57,261 nt of DNA from Clostridiaceae bacterium (GCA_018384365.1 JAHAYX010000035.1:1-57261), one strand, 5' to 3'; positions 23,330 to 32,589 are shown, counted from the stretch's first letter. The notes: generated by a model not told the origin, from the letters alone. Made by a program: numbers and translations.

Positions 23330-24301
23330 ATGTACGAATGGCAGAAACAGATTCAGAGCATTGTTGATGAAATCGATCAGAGCATCATTCTGCACCGGGA
23401 TGACGCCCTGACACTACAAATGCTTTCCAAAAGGCTGGGGTATTCCGAATATTATGTTACGCGGAAATTCCGGGAAGTCTCCGGTATGCAGCTGCGCAGC
23501 TATTTACGGTGCCGGAAACTTGCCTTTGCGCTGATCGAGGTGCGCGACAGCGACAGGGACCTTTTGGACATTGCTTTTGACTATGGGTATTCCTCGCACG
23601 AAGCCTTTACAAGAGCATTTAAGAATTTATATGGCGTTTCGCCGAGCGCCTACCGAAAGAATCCTGTTCCTGTCGTTCTGCGAACGAAAATCCAACCGTT
23701 TGACCGCTACTTTTTTGGTTTGGGAGAGATTGGCATGTTAAAATCCACGGAAGATGTGAAAATGTATTTCGTCACCATCCCCGCGCACAAATTCCTGCAT
23801 ATCAGAAACTACGAAAGCATCGGATATTGGGATTTCTGGCAGAAACAATCCCAGATTCCCGGACAGGACTGCGAAACGATCTGCGGCCTGCTCGACAGCG
23901 TGAAGAACAAATTGGACGACGAAGGCGGCAGTGAAGCCAACAGCAGCAGCGGCCATGTCATGGCGTACATCTTCGATCCCAAGGGGAGAGTCTGTGAGTG
24001 GGGCATCCCGCTCTGCGAATGTTACGGCGCGCGTCTGGCGGAAAACTGGCAGGGAGCGGTTCCGCCGCAGATGCTGCTGACGGATATTCCGGAAGGCGAA
24101 TACCTGGTTTTCGAGCATGGGCCGTTTGATTACGAACAGGAAAACCGCAGTGTTGAGGAAAAGATGGATCAGGCTATGGCCTCCTTTGATTTCGAAGGCA
24201 GCGGTTACTGCTACGACAACTCACCCGGCAGGATTTTCTATTTCTACCATGATCCAAAGCGTTTCTGGAAGTATATCCGGCCGGTGAAAAAGTTATCCTG
24301 A
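23330..24301 (+). CDS. AraC-family regulator with GyrI-like effector domain
   Basis: A 323-aa regulator. Residues about 5-105 are the AraC double helix-turn-helix (LTLQMLSKRLGYSEYYVTRKFREVSG and DIAFDYGYSSHEAFTRAFKNLYGVSPSAYR). Residues 145-320 form a SoxS/GyrI-like ligand-binding domain (MYFVTIPAHKFLHIRNYESIG ... EGEYLVFEHGPF). That arrangement is typical of Rob/BltR-like sensors of small hydrophobic compounds. ATG 23330 was preferred over 23309 because GAGG lies about 11 nt upstream of it. It is monocistronic, and the target is unknown. A small palindrome AACTG-AATA-CAGTT (23239-23252) precedes it. Confidence 0.82.
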   Translation: MYEWQKQIQSIVDEIDQSIILHRDDALTLQMLSKRLGYSEYYVTRKFREVSGMQLRSYLRCRKLAFALIEVRDSDRDLLDIAFDYGYSSHEAFTRAFKNLYGVSPSAYRKNPVPVVLRTKIQPFDRYFFGLGEIGMLKSTEDVKMYFVTIPAHKFLHIRNYESIGYWDFWQKQSQIPGQDCETICGLLDSVKNKLDDEGGSEANSSSGHVMAYIFDPKGRVCEWGIPLCECYGARLAENWQGAVPPQMLLTDIPEGEYLVFEHGPFDYEQENRSVEEKMDQAMASFDFEGSGYCYDNSPGRIFYFYHDPKRFWKYIRPVKKLS

Positions 24302-24317
24302 GCATTTTGCGCATAAA

Positions 24318-24350
24318 AAAACGCGGAAGCATGTATTGCTTCCGCGTTTT
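24318..24350. terminator. Bidirectional terminator between araC-type gene and phoR
   Basis: AACGCGGAAGC pairs with GCTTCCGCGTT around ATGTATT, with A-run before and T-run after. Confidence 0.88.
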
Positions 24351-24366
24351 ACTTTTCAGGCCGCGT

Positions 24367-26013
24367 TTAAAACCGGACCGTTACCGTTGTGCCCTCTCCC
24401 TCTGTGCTTTCCAGGCTGACCGCCGCGCCATGATAAGCCGCGGCATGCTTGACAATGGAGAGACCCAATCCTGTACCGCCGATTTTCTTGGAATGACTCT
24501 TATCCGCACGGTAAAAACGTTCAAAGACGCGCGGCTGATGCTCGCGCGGGATGCCAATTCCGGTGTCTGAAACCGTGACGGTGGGATGTTCGCCGTTTTC
24601 CACGGAAATCCGCACGCGTCCGCCATCCTTATTATATTTGATCGCATTATCGCAGAGGTTATAAATCATTTCATCCAGTAGGTTCGGGATTCCGTGGACG
24701 ATCGCAGAGCCGCCTGTGAGTTCCATTTGTATCCCACGCGCATCCGCCTGGGAACGCAGACGTTTCACCACGGAAGCCGCCGTTTCAAAGAGATCAACAG
24801 GAACCGGATCCGACGGAACCAGGTTTTCATCCAGCTGTGAAAGCTTGATAATGTCTTCGATCAGCGTAATCAACCGTCCGGACTCCGCATGGATGTTGCG
24901 GGCAAAGGACGGAATATCCTCCGGTTTCACAATACCGCCTGCAATCATTTCGGAAACGCCGTAAATCGACGTCAGCGGCGTTTTCAGTTCGTGTGAAACA
25001 TTGGAGGTAAATTCCCGGCGCATCTGGTCGCGCAGTTCCCGCTCCGTGCAGTCCAGAATGACAATCACTGCGCCCGCCGTTTCCCCGTCCCGCGATACCG
25101 GGTTTGCGATGACATGATAAATCGAACCGTCGAGCGTCATGGAATGTTCGCAGTGCTCCCCCGCGAGCGCCGTCTCAACGGCCTGACGGAAGCTCTCGCT
25201 TCTGTTCAGCATCAGGACGCTGGGCGTACCTTCGACCGGCCCGGAGCCAAGCAGGCGAAGTGCTGCGGAATTATAGGAAAGCAGCTCCGTTTTGCGGTCG
25301 ATTACCAGGAAGCCTTCGCTCATATTCTCCGTAATCAGACGGAATTCCTCACGCTGACGGCGCAGTTCCTCCATCTGGTGCTTGATTTGCTCGTTCTGGC
25401 GGTTGATCTTTAAAAGAAGCGGTGAAATTTCGTCATAATTGCCCTCGACATCCGGCGCTTCCAGATTGATCGCATTGATGGGCCTGACAATGGATTTGGA
25501 AATGCGGGATGCCAGAACGGCCGAGAGAATGATGGCAATGGTTAAAATCATCAGAAGCGGCTGGATCATGCCAAACAACAGATTCCAGACCGTGGAACGT
25601 GTATCCGCAAGACGGATCACACTGTTGTCTGCAAGGCGGATGGCATAGTAAACCGTTTTCTGCGAGAGCGTTTCGGAATACCGTTCCGATTCTCCCTGCC
25701 CGGATTCCATGGCTTCTGCAATTTCTTCCCGGTCCAGATGGTTTTCCATGGCAGACGAATCCGCCTGGTTATCATAAAGGACCTCGCCGTCCGGGCCTAC
25801 CCAGGTCAGGCGATTGTCAAGCGTGCCGAGTTCTTCCAGGCAGGCTCCGCTGCCCGTTTCCACAGCAGCGGCAATCATATGGCCCTGGGTGTGCAGGTCC
25901 TCAATCAGCTGTTTGTCAAAATAATTATATAAAACGCCCAGAATCAGCACCAGACAGGCAGCAAAGGTCAGGACTGACGCCACAAAAATACCGTAAAAGA
26001 TCTTTTTGGTCAT
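24367..26013 (-). CDS. phoR: Phosphate-sensing histidine kinase PhoR
   Basis: Membrane histidine kinase, 548 aa. TM1 at 7-30, an extracytoplasmic sensor at about 31-145, TM2 near 148-170, HAMP-like linker, PAS domain about 225-325, HisKA with SHELKTPLTS (His341), then the N box NLCDNAIKYN, DTGIGIP and GTGLGLSIVK. It is last in the pst-pho cluster and overlaps the response-regulator gene by 4 bp. The location and architecture identify it as the PhoR partner of the upstream PhoP. It would autophosphorylate when Pst signals phosphate shortage. Confidence 0.87.
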   Translation of the reverse strand: MTKKIFYGIFVASVLTFAACLVLILGVLYNYFDKQLIEDLHTQGHMIAAAVETGSGACLEELGTLDNRLTWVGPDGEVLYDNQADSSAMENHLDREEIAEAMESGQGESERYSETLSQKTVYYAIRLADNSVIRLADTRSTVWNLLFGMIQPLLMILTIAIILSAVLASRISKSIVRPINAINLEAPDVEGNYDEISPLLLKINRQNEQIKHQMEELRRQREEFRLITENMSEGFLVIDRKTELLSYNSAALRLLGSGPVEGTPSVLMLNRSESFRQAVETALAGEHCEHSMTLDGSIYHVIANPVSRDGETAGAVIVILDCTERELRDQMRREFTSNVSHELKTPLTSIYGVSEMIAGGIVKPEDIPSFARNIHAESGRLITLIEDIIKLSQLDENLVPSDPVPVDLFETAASVVKRLRSQADARGIQMELTGGSAIVHGIPNLLDEMIYNLCDNAIKYNKDGGRVRISVENGEHPTVTVSDTGIGIPREHQPRVFERFYRADKSHSKKIGGTGLGLSIVKHAAAYHGAAVSLESTEGEGTTVTVRF

Positions 26014-26684
26014 GCGTCTCCTCCGATCTTATACCCCACGCCGCGCACCGTTTCAATCAGATCCCCGCACTCGCCAAGTTTTACGCGAAGCGTACGGATG
26101 TGTACATCAACGGTCCGGTTCTCCCCGTCAAAGGCATAGCCCCAGACCTCATTCAGGATCTTATCACGGGTCAACACCACGCCCCGGTTCCGGAACAGCA
26201 TGCACAGGAGATCAAATTCCTTCAGTGTCAGTGTTACTTCGCGCCCATTGACACGAACCAGATGCCTGGCCGGCTCCAGATACAGGCCGCCCAGCTGATA
26301 GCACTCGCGGATTCCGTTATTCTCCGTCCGGCGCAGCAACGCCTTGATCCGCGAAACCAGCTCCATCGTCCCGAAAGGTTTGGCAATATAATCATCCGCG
26401 CCGCTGTCCAGACCCAGCACCTTATCATATTCCGTACCCTTGGCCGTGAGCATGATGATCGGCAGATGCGCAGTCTCCTGCTTTTCGCGCAGGAGCCGCA
26501 GAATCTCGATGCCATCTTGTTCCGGCAGCATGATGTCGAGCAGGACAAGCCGCGGCAACTCCTGGCGCATGGCCTCCCAGAATTCGGAGGGACGTTCAAA
26601 CCCGCGTGCCTCCAGATTCATATTATTCAGCGCGTAGACAATGAAATTGCGGATACTTTCGTCGTCTTCCAGCAAGTAAATCAT
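26010..26684 (-). CDS. phoP: OmpR/PhoB-family response regulator PhoP
   Basis: A 224-aa response regulator. Receiver: DD near 7-8, phospho-acceptor Asp50 in LVLLDIMLPEQDG, the conserved Thr in MLTAKG and Lys in YIAKPF. The winged-helix output domain (about 125-222) ends VHIRTLRVKLGECGDLIETVRGVGYKI, typical of the OmpR family. Located between phoU and phoR, so it is the phosphate-response regulator. Probable targets include the TTAACA-type repeats upstream of pstS at 30842-30870. Confidence 0.88.
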   Translation of the reverse strand: MIYLLEDDESIRNFIVYALNNMNLEARGFERPSEFWEAMRQELPRLVLLDIMLPEQDGIEILRLLREKQETAHLPIIMLTAKGTEYDKVLGLDSGADDYIAKPFGTMELVSRIKALLRRTENNGIRECYQLGGLYLEPARHLVRVNGREVTLTLKEFDLLCMLFRNRGVVLTRDKILNEVWGYAFDGENRTVDVHIRTLRVKLGECGDLIETVRGVGYKIGGDA

Positions 26685-26691
26685 AATGGCC

Positions 26692-27336
26692 TCAGCTTTC
26701 CGCGTGTTTTCCCGTTATGGAGAACAGAACCCACTCTGCAATATTGGTTGCGTGGTCGCCGATGCGTTCCAGATATTTGGCAATCATCAGAAGATCCAAA
26801 TAGGTCTCAGTACCACCGTTATCGTTTTGAATCAAAGAAATCAGCTCTGTTTTCACCTTGAGAAACAGCGCATCCACGACATCGTCGGCCTGTATCACAT
26901 GCTCAGCAAGCGCCATATCCTTCTTTACAAAGGAGTCTATGCTTTCCGTGACCATGTTGATTGCCGCAAGAGCCATATCGCGGAGATGAATGCGTCCCTG
27001 GGCATTGCTGCCGATGATAAAGGAAGTGATTTCCGCGATATCCGCCGCCTGGTCGCCGATGCGTTCCATATCGGAGATCATTTTCAGGGCCGAAGAAATC
27101 ACGCGCAGATCGCGTGCCACCGGCTGCTGCTGCAGGAGCAGCTTCAGGCAAAGTGCCTCGATATCCCGTTCCTTCTGGTCAATTTCACGGTCCGTATCGC
27201 GCGCCTTGCGGGACATTTCACGGTCGTCGTCCAGCAGCGCTTTGATCGCAGAGGAAATGGCTTCTTCGCAGAGAGCGCCCATTTTAATGAGCTCCACATT
27301 CAAATATTCAAGCTGCTCATCAAATTTGCTTCGCAT
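26692..27336 (-). CDS. phoU: Phosphate signalling protein PhoU
   Basis: A 214-aa all-helical protein with the two PhoU repeats, each with metal-binding E/DxxxD-type motifs (SDMERIGDQAADIAEI at about 90-105 and AKYLERIGDHATNIAEW near 185-200). It couples Pst transporter activity to PhoR signalling. Its ATG overlaps the pstB stop by one base (TAATG). Confidence 0.93.
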   Translation of the reverse strand: MRSKFDEQLEYLNVELIKMGALCEEAISSAIKALLDDDREMSRKARDTDREIDQKERDIEALCLKLLLQQQPVARDLRVISSALKMISDMERIGDQAADIAEITSFIIGSNAQGRIHLRDMALAAINMVTESIDSFVKKDMALAEHVIQADDVVDALFLKVKTELISLIQNDNGGTETYLDLLMIAKYLERIGDHATNIAEWVLFSITGKHAES

Positions 27337-28085
27337 TATCCAAACCTCCCCGTGATGTAGTCTTCTGTACGGCGGTCCTTTGGGACGGAGAACAGCTGCT
27401 CCGTTTCGCCGAATTCTACGACCTCGCCCAACAGGAAAAACGCCGTTTTATCGGATATACGCGCCGCCTGCTGCATATTGTGTGTGACCATGATGATAGT
27501 ATAATCTTTTTTCAGTTCCTGGGCAAGGTCTTCGATCTTGGAAGTTGAAATCGGGTCCAGTGCAGAGGTCGGTTCGTCCATCAAAAGCACCTCCGGCTGG
27601 ACGGCAAGCGCGCGTGCGATGCACAGGCGCTGCTGCTGGCCGCCGGAGAGTCCCAGCGCACTTTTTTTCAGGCGGTCGCCCAATTCATCCCAGATCGCGG
27701 CGTCACGCAGCGATTTTTCCACGATTTCGTCCAGACGGCCCTTGGAATGGATCCCATGCGTCCGCGGGCCATATGCAATATTGTCGTAAACACTCATAGG
27801 AAAAGGATTCGGCTTCTGAAACACCATTCCCACACGTTTACGCAGCTGGTTCACGTCCATTTTGCCGTAAATATCCTCTCCGTCCAGCGTGATTTTCCCC
27901 GTAATCCGGCAGCCCTCGACCAGATCGTTCATGCGGTTCAGCGACTTCAGGAGCGTTGACTTGCCGCAGCCGGACGGGCCGATGAATGCAGTGATTTCAT
28001 TTTGCGGCAGGTGCAGATTGATATTTTTCAGTGCCTGAAAATCACCATACCACAGATCCAGGTTTTCTATCAAAATTTTATCCAT
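27336..28085 (-). CDS. pstB: Phosphate ABC transporter ATPase PstB
   Basis: A 249-aa ABC ATPase: Walker [10 protein letters not shown] (36-44), Q-loop in [22 protein letters not shown] (the FP-M-S-V-Y-D-N stretch is characteristic of PstB), signature LSGGQQQR, Walker [16 protein letters not shown], and switch His in [14 protein letters not shown]. It energises phosphate import through PstC/PstA. Confidence 0.95.
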   Translation of the reverse strand: MDKILIENLDLWYGDFQALKNINLHLPQNEITAFIGPSGCGKSTLLKSLNRMNDLVEGCRITGKITLDGEDIYGKMDVNQLRKRVGMVFQKPNPFPMSVYDNIAYGPRTHGIHSKGRLDEIVEKSLRDAAIWDELGDRLKKSALGLSGGQQQRLCIARALAVQPEVLLMDEPTSALDPISTSKIEDLAQELKKDYTIIMVTHNMQQAARISDKTAFFLLGEVVEFGETEQLFSVPKDRRTEDYITGRFG

Positions 28086-28132
28086 ACCATAACCTCAAGT
28101 TCCAAATTACTATTCTGCCGACCTCCCCGGCT

Positions 28133-28999
28133 TTATGTCCGCTGGGCAAGCCGTTTGGCAACTGCACCGGACAGGGCATTGATGCCGATCACCAGAATAA
28201 GCAGAACCACCGCCGTGGCGTAAGCCTCCTCCGTATACAGACCCTCGTTTAACAGGCAGTACATATGAATTGCCAGCGTGCGCCCCGACTCCATCAGGCT
28301 GCCGGCAACACCTGTGACCGTGCCCGAAGTAAAAATCAGCGCGGCGGTTTCGCCAACGATACGTCCTATGGCAAGAATCACGCCGGAAAAAATGCCCGGC
28401 ACAGCCGACGGCAGCACAATGCGGAATACCGTCCGCAGACGTCCCGCTCCCAGGCCGAAGCTGCCTTCGCGAAAAGAGTCCGGAACGGCCTTCAGTGCCT
28501 CCTCCGTTGTGCGCAGAATCGTGGGCAGCACCATGATGGCAAGCGTCAGCGCGCCGGCCAGCATGGAGTTGCCCATATGCAGTGCAATCACAAACATCAG
28601 ATATCCAAACAGGCCATACACGATGGAGGGAATTCCGGAAAGCGTTTCCGCCGTGATACGGACAAGCTTGACAAGTTTATTGCCGCGGCTGGCATATTCC
28701 ACCAGATAAATTGCCGCGCCGACACCAAAGGGGACGGACAGCACCAGCGTCAGCAGAATCATGACCAGCGTGTTGAGTATGGCGGGCAGCATGGAAGCGT
28801 TTTCCGAGGTATATTTCCAGGCAAAAAGTTCCGGACGCAAATTCGGCACGCCCTTCACGAGAATATAAATGACAAGCGCCGCCAAAACGCCGAATGTGAT
28901 CACTGCCGCAAGCAGGACAAGCGCCCGCTGCACCAGTGACAGCGGATGACGGCGGTATACCTCCATGCGGGAGGAAAAACCATGCCTTTCTTTCATCAT
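28133..28999 (-). CDS. pstA: Phosphate ABC transporter permease PstA
   Basis: Six-TM permease with the EAA-loop region TTEEALKAVPDSFREGSFGLGAGRLRTVFRIVLPSAVPGI. The start was set at ATG 28999, which overlaps the pstC stop (ATGA) and has GGAGG 5 nt upstream; an ATG three bases later is equally possible. Cytoplasmic N-terminus of about 30 residues. Pairs with PstC. Confidence 0.93.
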   Translation of the reverse strand: MMKERHGFSSRMEVYRRHPLSLVQRALVLLAAVITFGVLAALVIYILVKGVPNLRPELFAWKYTSENASMLPAILNTLVMILLTLVLSVPFGVGAAIYLVEYASRGNKLVKLVRITAETLSGIPSIVYGLFGYLMFVIALHMGNSMLAGALTLAIMVLPTILRTTEEALKAVPDSFREGSFGLGAGRLRTVFRIVLPSAVPGIFSGVILAIGRIVGETAALIFTSGTVTGVAGSLMESGRTLAIHMYCLLNEGLYTEEAYATAVVLLILVIGINALSGAVAKRLAQRT

Positions 29000-29859
29000 T
29001 CCATCCTCCGCTTCAGCGCCGAAAAGCACAGATTGATCAACAGAATGAACACAAACAGTACAACACCGCAGGCAATCAGCGCTTCACGGTGCAGATCGGT
29101 TGCATAGCCCATTTCCAATACGATATTGGCAGTCAGTGTGCGGACGCCCGAAAGCAGGCTTTCCGGCAGGATCGGCTGATTGCCCGCCACCATCACAACG
29201 GCCATTGTCTCACCGACTGCACGGCCAACACCGAGAATGATGCCCGCCAGAATTCCGGATTTGGCTGCCGGAAGCGTGGCCGAAAAGACGCTGCGTTCAT
29301 GCGTGGCGCCCAATGCCAGCGAACCTTCATAATAACTCTGCGGCACAGCGCGAAGCGAAGACTCCGCCACATTGATAATCGTCGGCAAAATCATGATGCC
29401 AAGCATCACGGAGGCAGTGATGATATTTTTTCCGCCTCCGCCGACAAGCCGCTGCATGATCGGCACGATCACAACCAGGCCGAAAAAGCCATAAACAATA
29501 GAAGGAATGCCTGCCAGCAGTTCCGCCGCAGGCTTCAGGAGTTTATATAATTTCCCCGGGCAGAAATGCGCCAGAAATATTGCGCACAGCAGCCCCGCCG
29601 GCACGCCGATCGCAATGGCACCGGCCGTGACCACAATACTTGCGATAATCATCGGGAAAATGCCGTACAGATTCTGATTTGGCGCCCAGGTTGTCCCAAA
29701 CAGGAATTTTAAAAACCCGATTTCATGCATTGTGGGAATTCCGTTTGCAAAAAGGAACACACAAATCAAAACTACTGCCAAAATGGAGACGCACGCCGTG
29801 ATCAGAAATACAATTTTCATGGCGGTTTCCCGCACATGGTGAGTATTGACAGCCTTCAT
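28996..29859 (-). CDS. pstC: Phosphate ABC transporter permease PstC
   Basis: Six-TM permease, 287 aa, with the EAA loop NVAESSLRAVPQSYYEGSLALGATHERSVFSATLPAAKSGI. Start at ATG 29859 preceded by GGGGGTG; a longer frame to 29919 lacks a ribosome site. Located 73 bp after pstS. Confidence 0.93.
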   Translation of the reverse strand: MKAVNTHHVRETAMKIVFLITACVSILAVVLICVFLFANGIPTMHEIGFLKFLFGTTWAPNQNLYGIFPMIIASIVVTAGAIAIGVPAGLLCAIFLAHFCPGKLYKLLKPAAELLAGIPSIVYGFFGLVVIVPIMQRLVGGGGKNIITASVMLGIMILPTIINVAESSLRAVPQSYYEGSLALGATHERSVFSATLPAAKSGILAGIILGVGRAVGETMAVVMVAGNQPILPESLLSGVRTLTANIVLEMGYATDLHREALIACGVVLFVFILLINLCFSALKRRME

Positions 29860-29932
29860 AGTCACCCCCGTTTTGCCGTTCAGGCAACGGAGAAGACCTG
29901 CTCTCCGTTGCCTTGCCATATGTTTCGTTTCC

Positions 29933-30778
29933 TTATTTCACGTCGTTCCAATCTGTCACTTCTCCGGTGAAGATCTGACGGATCTGCTCAAGTGTGAGGC
30001 TTGAAATGCTGTTTTCCTGATTGACAACCACGGCGATACCGTCCATGCAGATGGTCGTGGGGACAAGTCCCTCGGCCTGCTCGCTGTCCTTGACTGCACG
30101 GGAGGCCATACCGATGTCGCACAGTCCTTCGATTGCCGAGCTCATGCCGGTGCTGGAGTCAGAGGTCTGGATCTGGATGGTCACATCGGGATTCAGCGCC
30201 ATGTAGGCCTCAGCCAGCTTTTCCATCACAGGGGATACGGAGGAGGAACCGGCGACCGTGACGGTGCCGCTTGGATTCGTGGAAGCGAAAGCGCCGGTCG
30301 TTGCAGTGGAAACATAGCCTTTTTCCGTGATAACAGCCTGGCCTTCGTCACTGAGGATGAAGTTCAAAAAATCCTGCGCAGCTTCGTTTTCCAGTTCACC
30401 GAGCGTTGCAATGTTGAAGGGACGGGATATCGGATAGGTACCGTTTTTCACGTTCTCCGCAGTTGCCGCAACGCCGTCCACATCCACCGACTTGATGGAA
30501 TTGTCCAGCGAGCCAAGGGAAATATAACCGATTGCGGCTTTATTTCCGGCAACTGTCTGCATGACAACCGCGGTGGAACTGTTGATTTCCGCTTTCTGGG
30601 TGGTTTTGTCAACCTTGTCCACTTCAACGCCGGTTAATTCGATGAATGCGCTTCTGGTTCCGGAGCCTTCCTCGCGGGATATCACGGTGATTTCCTCGTT
30701 TGCCGGTTTTGCGGCGCAGGCAGTGAATACCAGGACAAGCGCCAACAGCGCCGCAGTCAATGCAATGAATTTTTTCAT
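29933..30778 (-). CDS. pstS: Phosphate-binding lipoprotein PstS
   Basis: A 281-aa lipoprotein with signal peptide and lipobox FTAC (Cys21). Phosphate-binding motifs: ISREEGSGTRSAF near the N-terminus and VTVAGSSSVSPVMEKLAEAY in the second half, with QTSDSSTGMSSAIEG. It captures phosphate for PstCAB. First gene of the operon; a PHO-box-like repeat lies 64-92 bp upstream. Confidence 0.92.
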   Translation of the reverse strand: MKKFIALTAALLALVLVFTACAAKPANEEITVISREEGSGTRSAFIELTGVEVDKVDKTTQKAEINSSTAVVMQTVAGNKAAIGYISLGSLDNSIKSVDVDGVAATAENVKNGTYPISRPFNIATLGELENEAAQDFLNFILSDEGQAVITEKGYVSTATTGAFASTNPSGTVTVAGSSSVSPVMEKLAEAYMALNPDVTIQIQTSDSSTGMSSAIEGLCDIGMASRAVKDSEQAEGLVPTTICMDGIAVVVNQENSISSLTLEQIRQIFTGEVTDWNDVK

Positions 30779-30841
30779 GTTCAGATCTCCTTACTTTTTT
30801 CATTTTTTCTTCTTGCTACGTCTATCATGATACGCAGGCCA

Positions 30842-30870
30842 TGTTAAATCCAAAATCCTGCCCATGTTAA
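30842..30870 (-). promoter_or_regulatory. PHO-box-like repeats upstream of pstS
   Basis: Two copies of TTTAACATGG (minus strand; TTAACA at 30870-30865 and 30847-30842) are 23 bp apart, about two helical turns. TTAACA-type direct repeats are the PhoP target in Gram-positive bacteria. A TATCAT -10 candidate (about 30832-30827) follows. Confidence 0.55.
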
Positions 30871-30997
30871 ATGTACGTAAAACACACAAAGCAACTTTTT
30901 CTCTTTCGCTTGACATGGCAGTTTTCCAACGGTACAATCCTGTAAAGGGGCAGCTTGCTGCAACCGTATGGAAAGAAACATGTATGGAGCTGAACAT

Positions 30998-31531
30998 ATG
31001 AAATTATTTCTCTCTGACCGCACAAACCCGCTCGGCCAGGCACTGGAGCAGCTGGCCCTTTCGCGCGGCTGCGAACTATTGGCGGAGGACTCCCTGGAAG
31101 AAGCGGACACCGTCATCCTCTGCGCGCGCCGTGCGCAATCCCTGACACTGGAGGACGCAACGGCAGAGCACTTCCTGGCTTCTGTGGACTATCATTTGAA
31201 AACGGCGTATTTTCTCAGCCGCCGTGCGGCGCAGGCCATGCTGGCCCGCGGCAGCGGGTCCATCGTTTTGATCGGCAGCGGCGATGCAGACAAACCAAAC
31301 GGCCGCGATATCGGCTTTTCCGCCGCCATGGGCGGCATCCGGCTGCTTTTCCGCGACCTGTGTATTTATCTTTCCGGGACAGGCGTGCGCGCCAACCTGA
31401 TTGAACCCGCAGAAGCGGCAGACACGGATGATCCGCAGCACACTGCACAGCTGGCACTTTCCGTTGCCGGCAACCCGCTTTTCTGCGGCTGCGAAATTCG
31501 TACAGACGCCGCGCATTTTCATCAGAAGTAA
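30998..31531 (+). CDS. Short SDR-like protein (177 aa)
   Basis: Rossmann-type short-chain dehydrogenase relative, shorter than normal (about 250 aa). It has an SDR-like core with GSGSIVLIGSG, and SAAMGGIRLLFRDLCIYLSGTGVRANLIEP corresponding to the YxxxK helix and following strand, but the catalytic Tyr and Lys are replaced (FSAAMGG) and the N-terminal TGxxxGIG is reduced to SDRTNPLG. It is therefore probably not an active oxidoreductase. Start at 30998 with GGAG upstream. Twelve bp before a full SDR gene; it may pair with it as a non-catalytic subunit (inference). Confidence 0.65.
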   Translation: MKLFLSDRTNPLGQALEQLALSRGCELLAEDSLEEADTVILCARRAQSLTLEDATAEHFLASVDYHLKTAYFLSRRAAQAMLARGSGSIVLIGSGDADKPNGRDIGFSAAMGGIRLLFRDLCIYLSGTGVRANLIEPAEAADTDDPQHTAQLALSVAGNPLFCGCEIRTDAAHFHQK

Positions 31532-31543
31532 GGGGGTGCTTTC

Positions 31544-32338
31544 ATGAACTATGATTTGAAAGGCCGCGTGGCCGTGATAACCGGTTCCGGAAAAGGCATC
31601 GGACGCGGTATCGCCTACGCACTGGCAGAACAGGGCGCACGCGTTGCCATCAACTATAATTACAATGACAAAACCGCCATGGAAACCATGACCTGCCTGC
31701 AGGAGCATGGCTGCGAAGCCATTTGCGTGAAAGCCGATGTCTCCACGCCGGAGGGCGCAGCCCTGCTGATCGACCGCACAGTTTCCGCCTTCGGCGGACT
31801 CGATATCCTGATTAACAATGCTGCTCTGCAAAGCAACTACACCTTTGATCAGTACGACGAGGCGGGTTTTGACCTGATTCTGCGCACCAATCTTGCCAGT
31901 GGGTTCAACTGCGTACAGGCGGCGCTCCCCTATCTGAAGCAAAGCGCACACGGTCGCATCCTGAACCTTGGATCCGTGCATTCCGAAATGCCCGGGAGCT
32001 TTGACCCCGTTTACGCCATGTCAAAGGGTGCGGTGCGGTCATTCACACGCGAGATTGCGCTTGCAGTTGGCCGGTATGGAATTACGGCAAACCTGATCAT
32101 GCCGGCGAGCGTGGATATTGAATTCAAAACGGATGTACACGCCATGATCCATCCGGTTGCCGGTCGGAATGACCGGGAAATTCCGAAAACCCGGCACTTC
32201 CACAGCCATATGTTCTGCATTGAGCGTACCGGAAAACCGGAAGATATCGCCGGTATGGCCTGTTACCTCGCAAGCGACGCGGCAAGCCACATCACCGGCG
32301 CCTGTATTCCGGTGGACGGCGGCTTCCTGATCACCTGA
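31544..32338 (+). CDS. SDR-family oxidoreductase
   Basis: Classical short-chain dehydrogenase, 264 aa: TGSGKGIG cofactor motif near 14-21, NNAA near 92, catalytic Ser in LGSVHSEMPG, and YAMSK (Tyr/Lys pair) near 161-165. The C-terminus ITGACIPVDGGF is typical of 3-oxoacyl-ACP-reductase or sugar-alcohol dehydrogenase types. An insert (HPVAGRNDREIPKTRHFHSH) before the C-terminal strand is longer than usual. Substrate not predictable. GGGGTG precedes the start. Confidence 0.85.
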   Translation: MNYDLKGRVAVITGSGKGIGRGIAYALAEQGARVAINYNYNDKTAMETMTCLQEHGCEAICVKADVSTPEGAALLIDRTVSAFGGLDILINNAALQSNYTFDQYDEAGFDLILRTNLASGFNCVQAALPYLKQSAHGRILNLGSVHSEMPGSFDPVYAMSKGAVRSFTREIALAVGRYGITANLIMPASVDIEFKTDVHAMIHPVAGRNDREIPKTRHFHSHMFCIERTGKPEDIAGMACYLASDAASHITGACIPVDGGFLIT

Positions 32339-32355
32339 CGGGGGTACAAGTATAA

Positions 32356-32400
32356 AAAGCCGGGCTTTTCAGAGGGATGTCCTCCAAAAAGTCCGGCTTT
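32356..32400. terminator. Long hairpin terminator
   Basis: AAAGCCGG and CCGGCTTT close a long arm with an inner AGAGG/CCTC pairing. In the leftward direction it is followed by TTTTTATAC. It separates the SDR gene from the convergent Asn/Gln-rich peptide gene. Confidence 0.7.
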
Positions 32401-32415
32401 GCTTTGCGCAGTGCG

Positions 32416-32589
32416 TCAGTGGTTCTGGTTATTCTGGCGGCTGTTCTGGCTCTGCTGGTTGTTGCGCTGGTTCTGGTTCTGATTGTTGTTCTGCTGATTG
32501 TTCTGATTCTGCTGATTGTTCTGATTCTGCTGATTCTGATTGTTCTGGCGGTTATTCTGGTTCTGCTGATTCTGATTGTTCAAAGACAT
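32416..32589 (-). CDS. Asn/Gln-rich low-complexity peptide (57 aa)
   Basis: Almost pure Asn and Gln, with a few Arg, Ser and one terminal His, arranged as imperfect repeats of QNQNNQ type. The start was set at ATG 32589, with GGAGAG just upstream; an ATG at 32607 lies before the ribosome site. The coding DNA is a degenerate repeat of CAGAAC/CAGAAT-type codons. No known domain. Gln/Asn-rich small proteins occur among gamma-type acid-soluble spore proteins and coat proteins, so a spore role is possible but unproven. A terminator lies on either side. Confidence 0.6.
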   Translation of the reverse strand: MSLNNQNQQNQNNRQNNQNQQNQNNQQNQNNQQNNNQNQNQRNNQQSQNSRQNNQNH

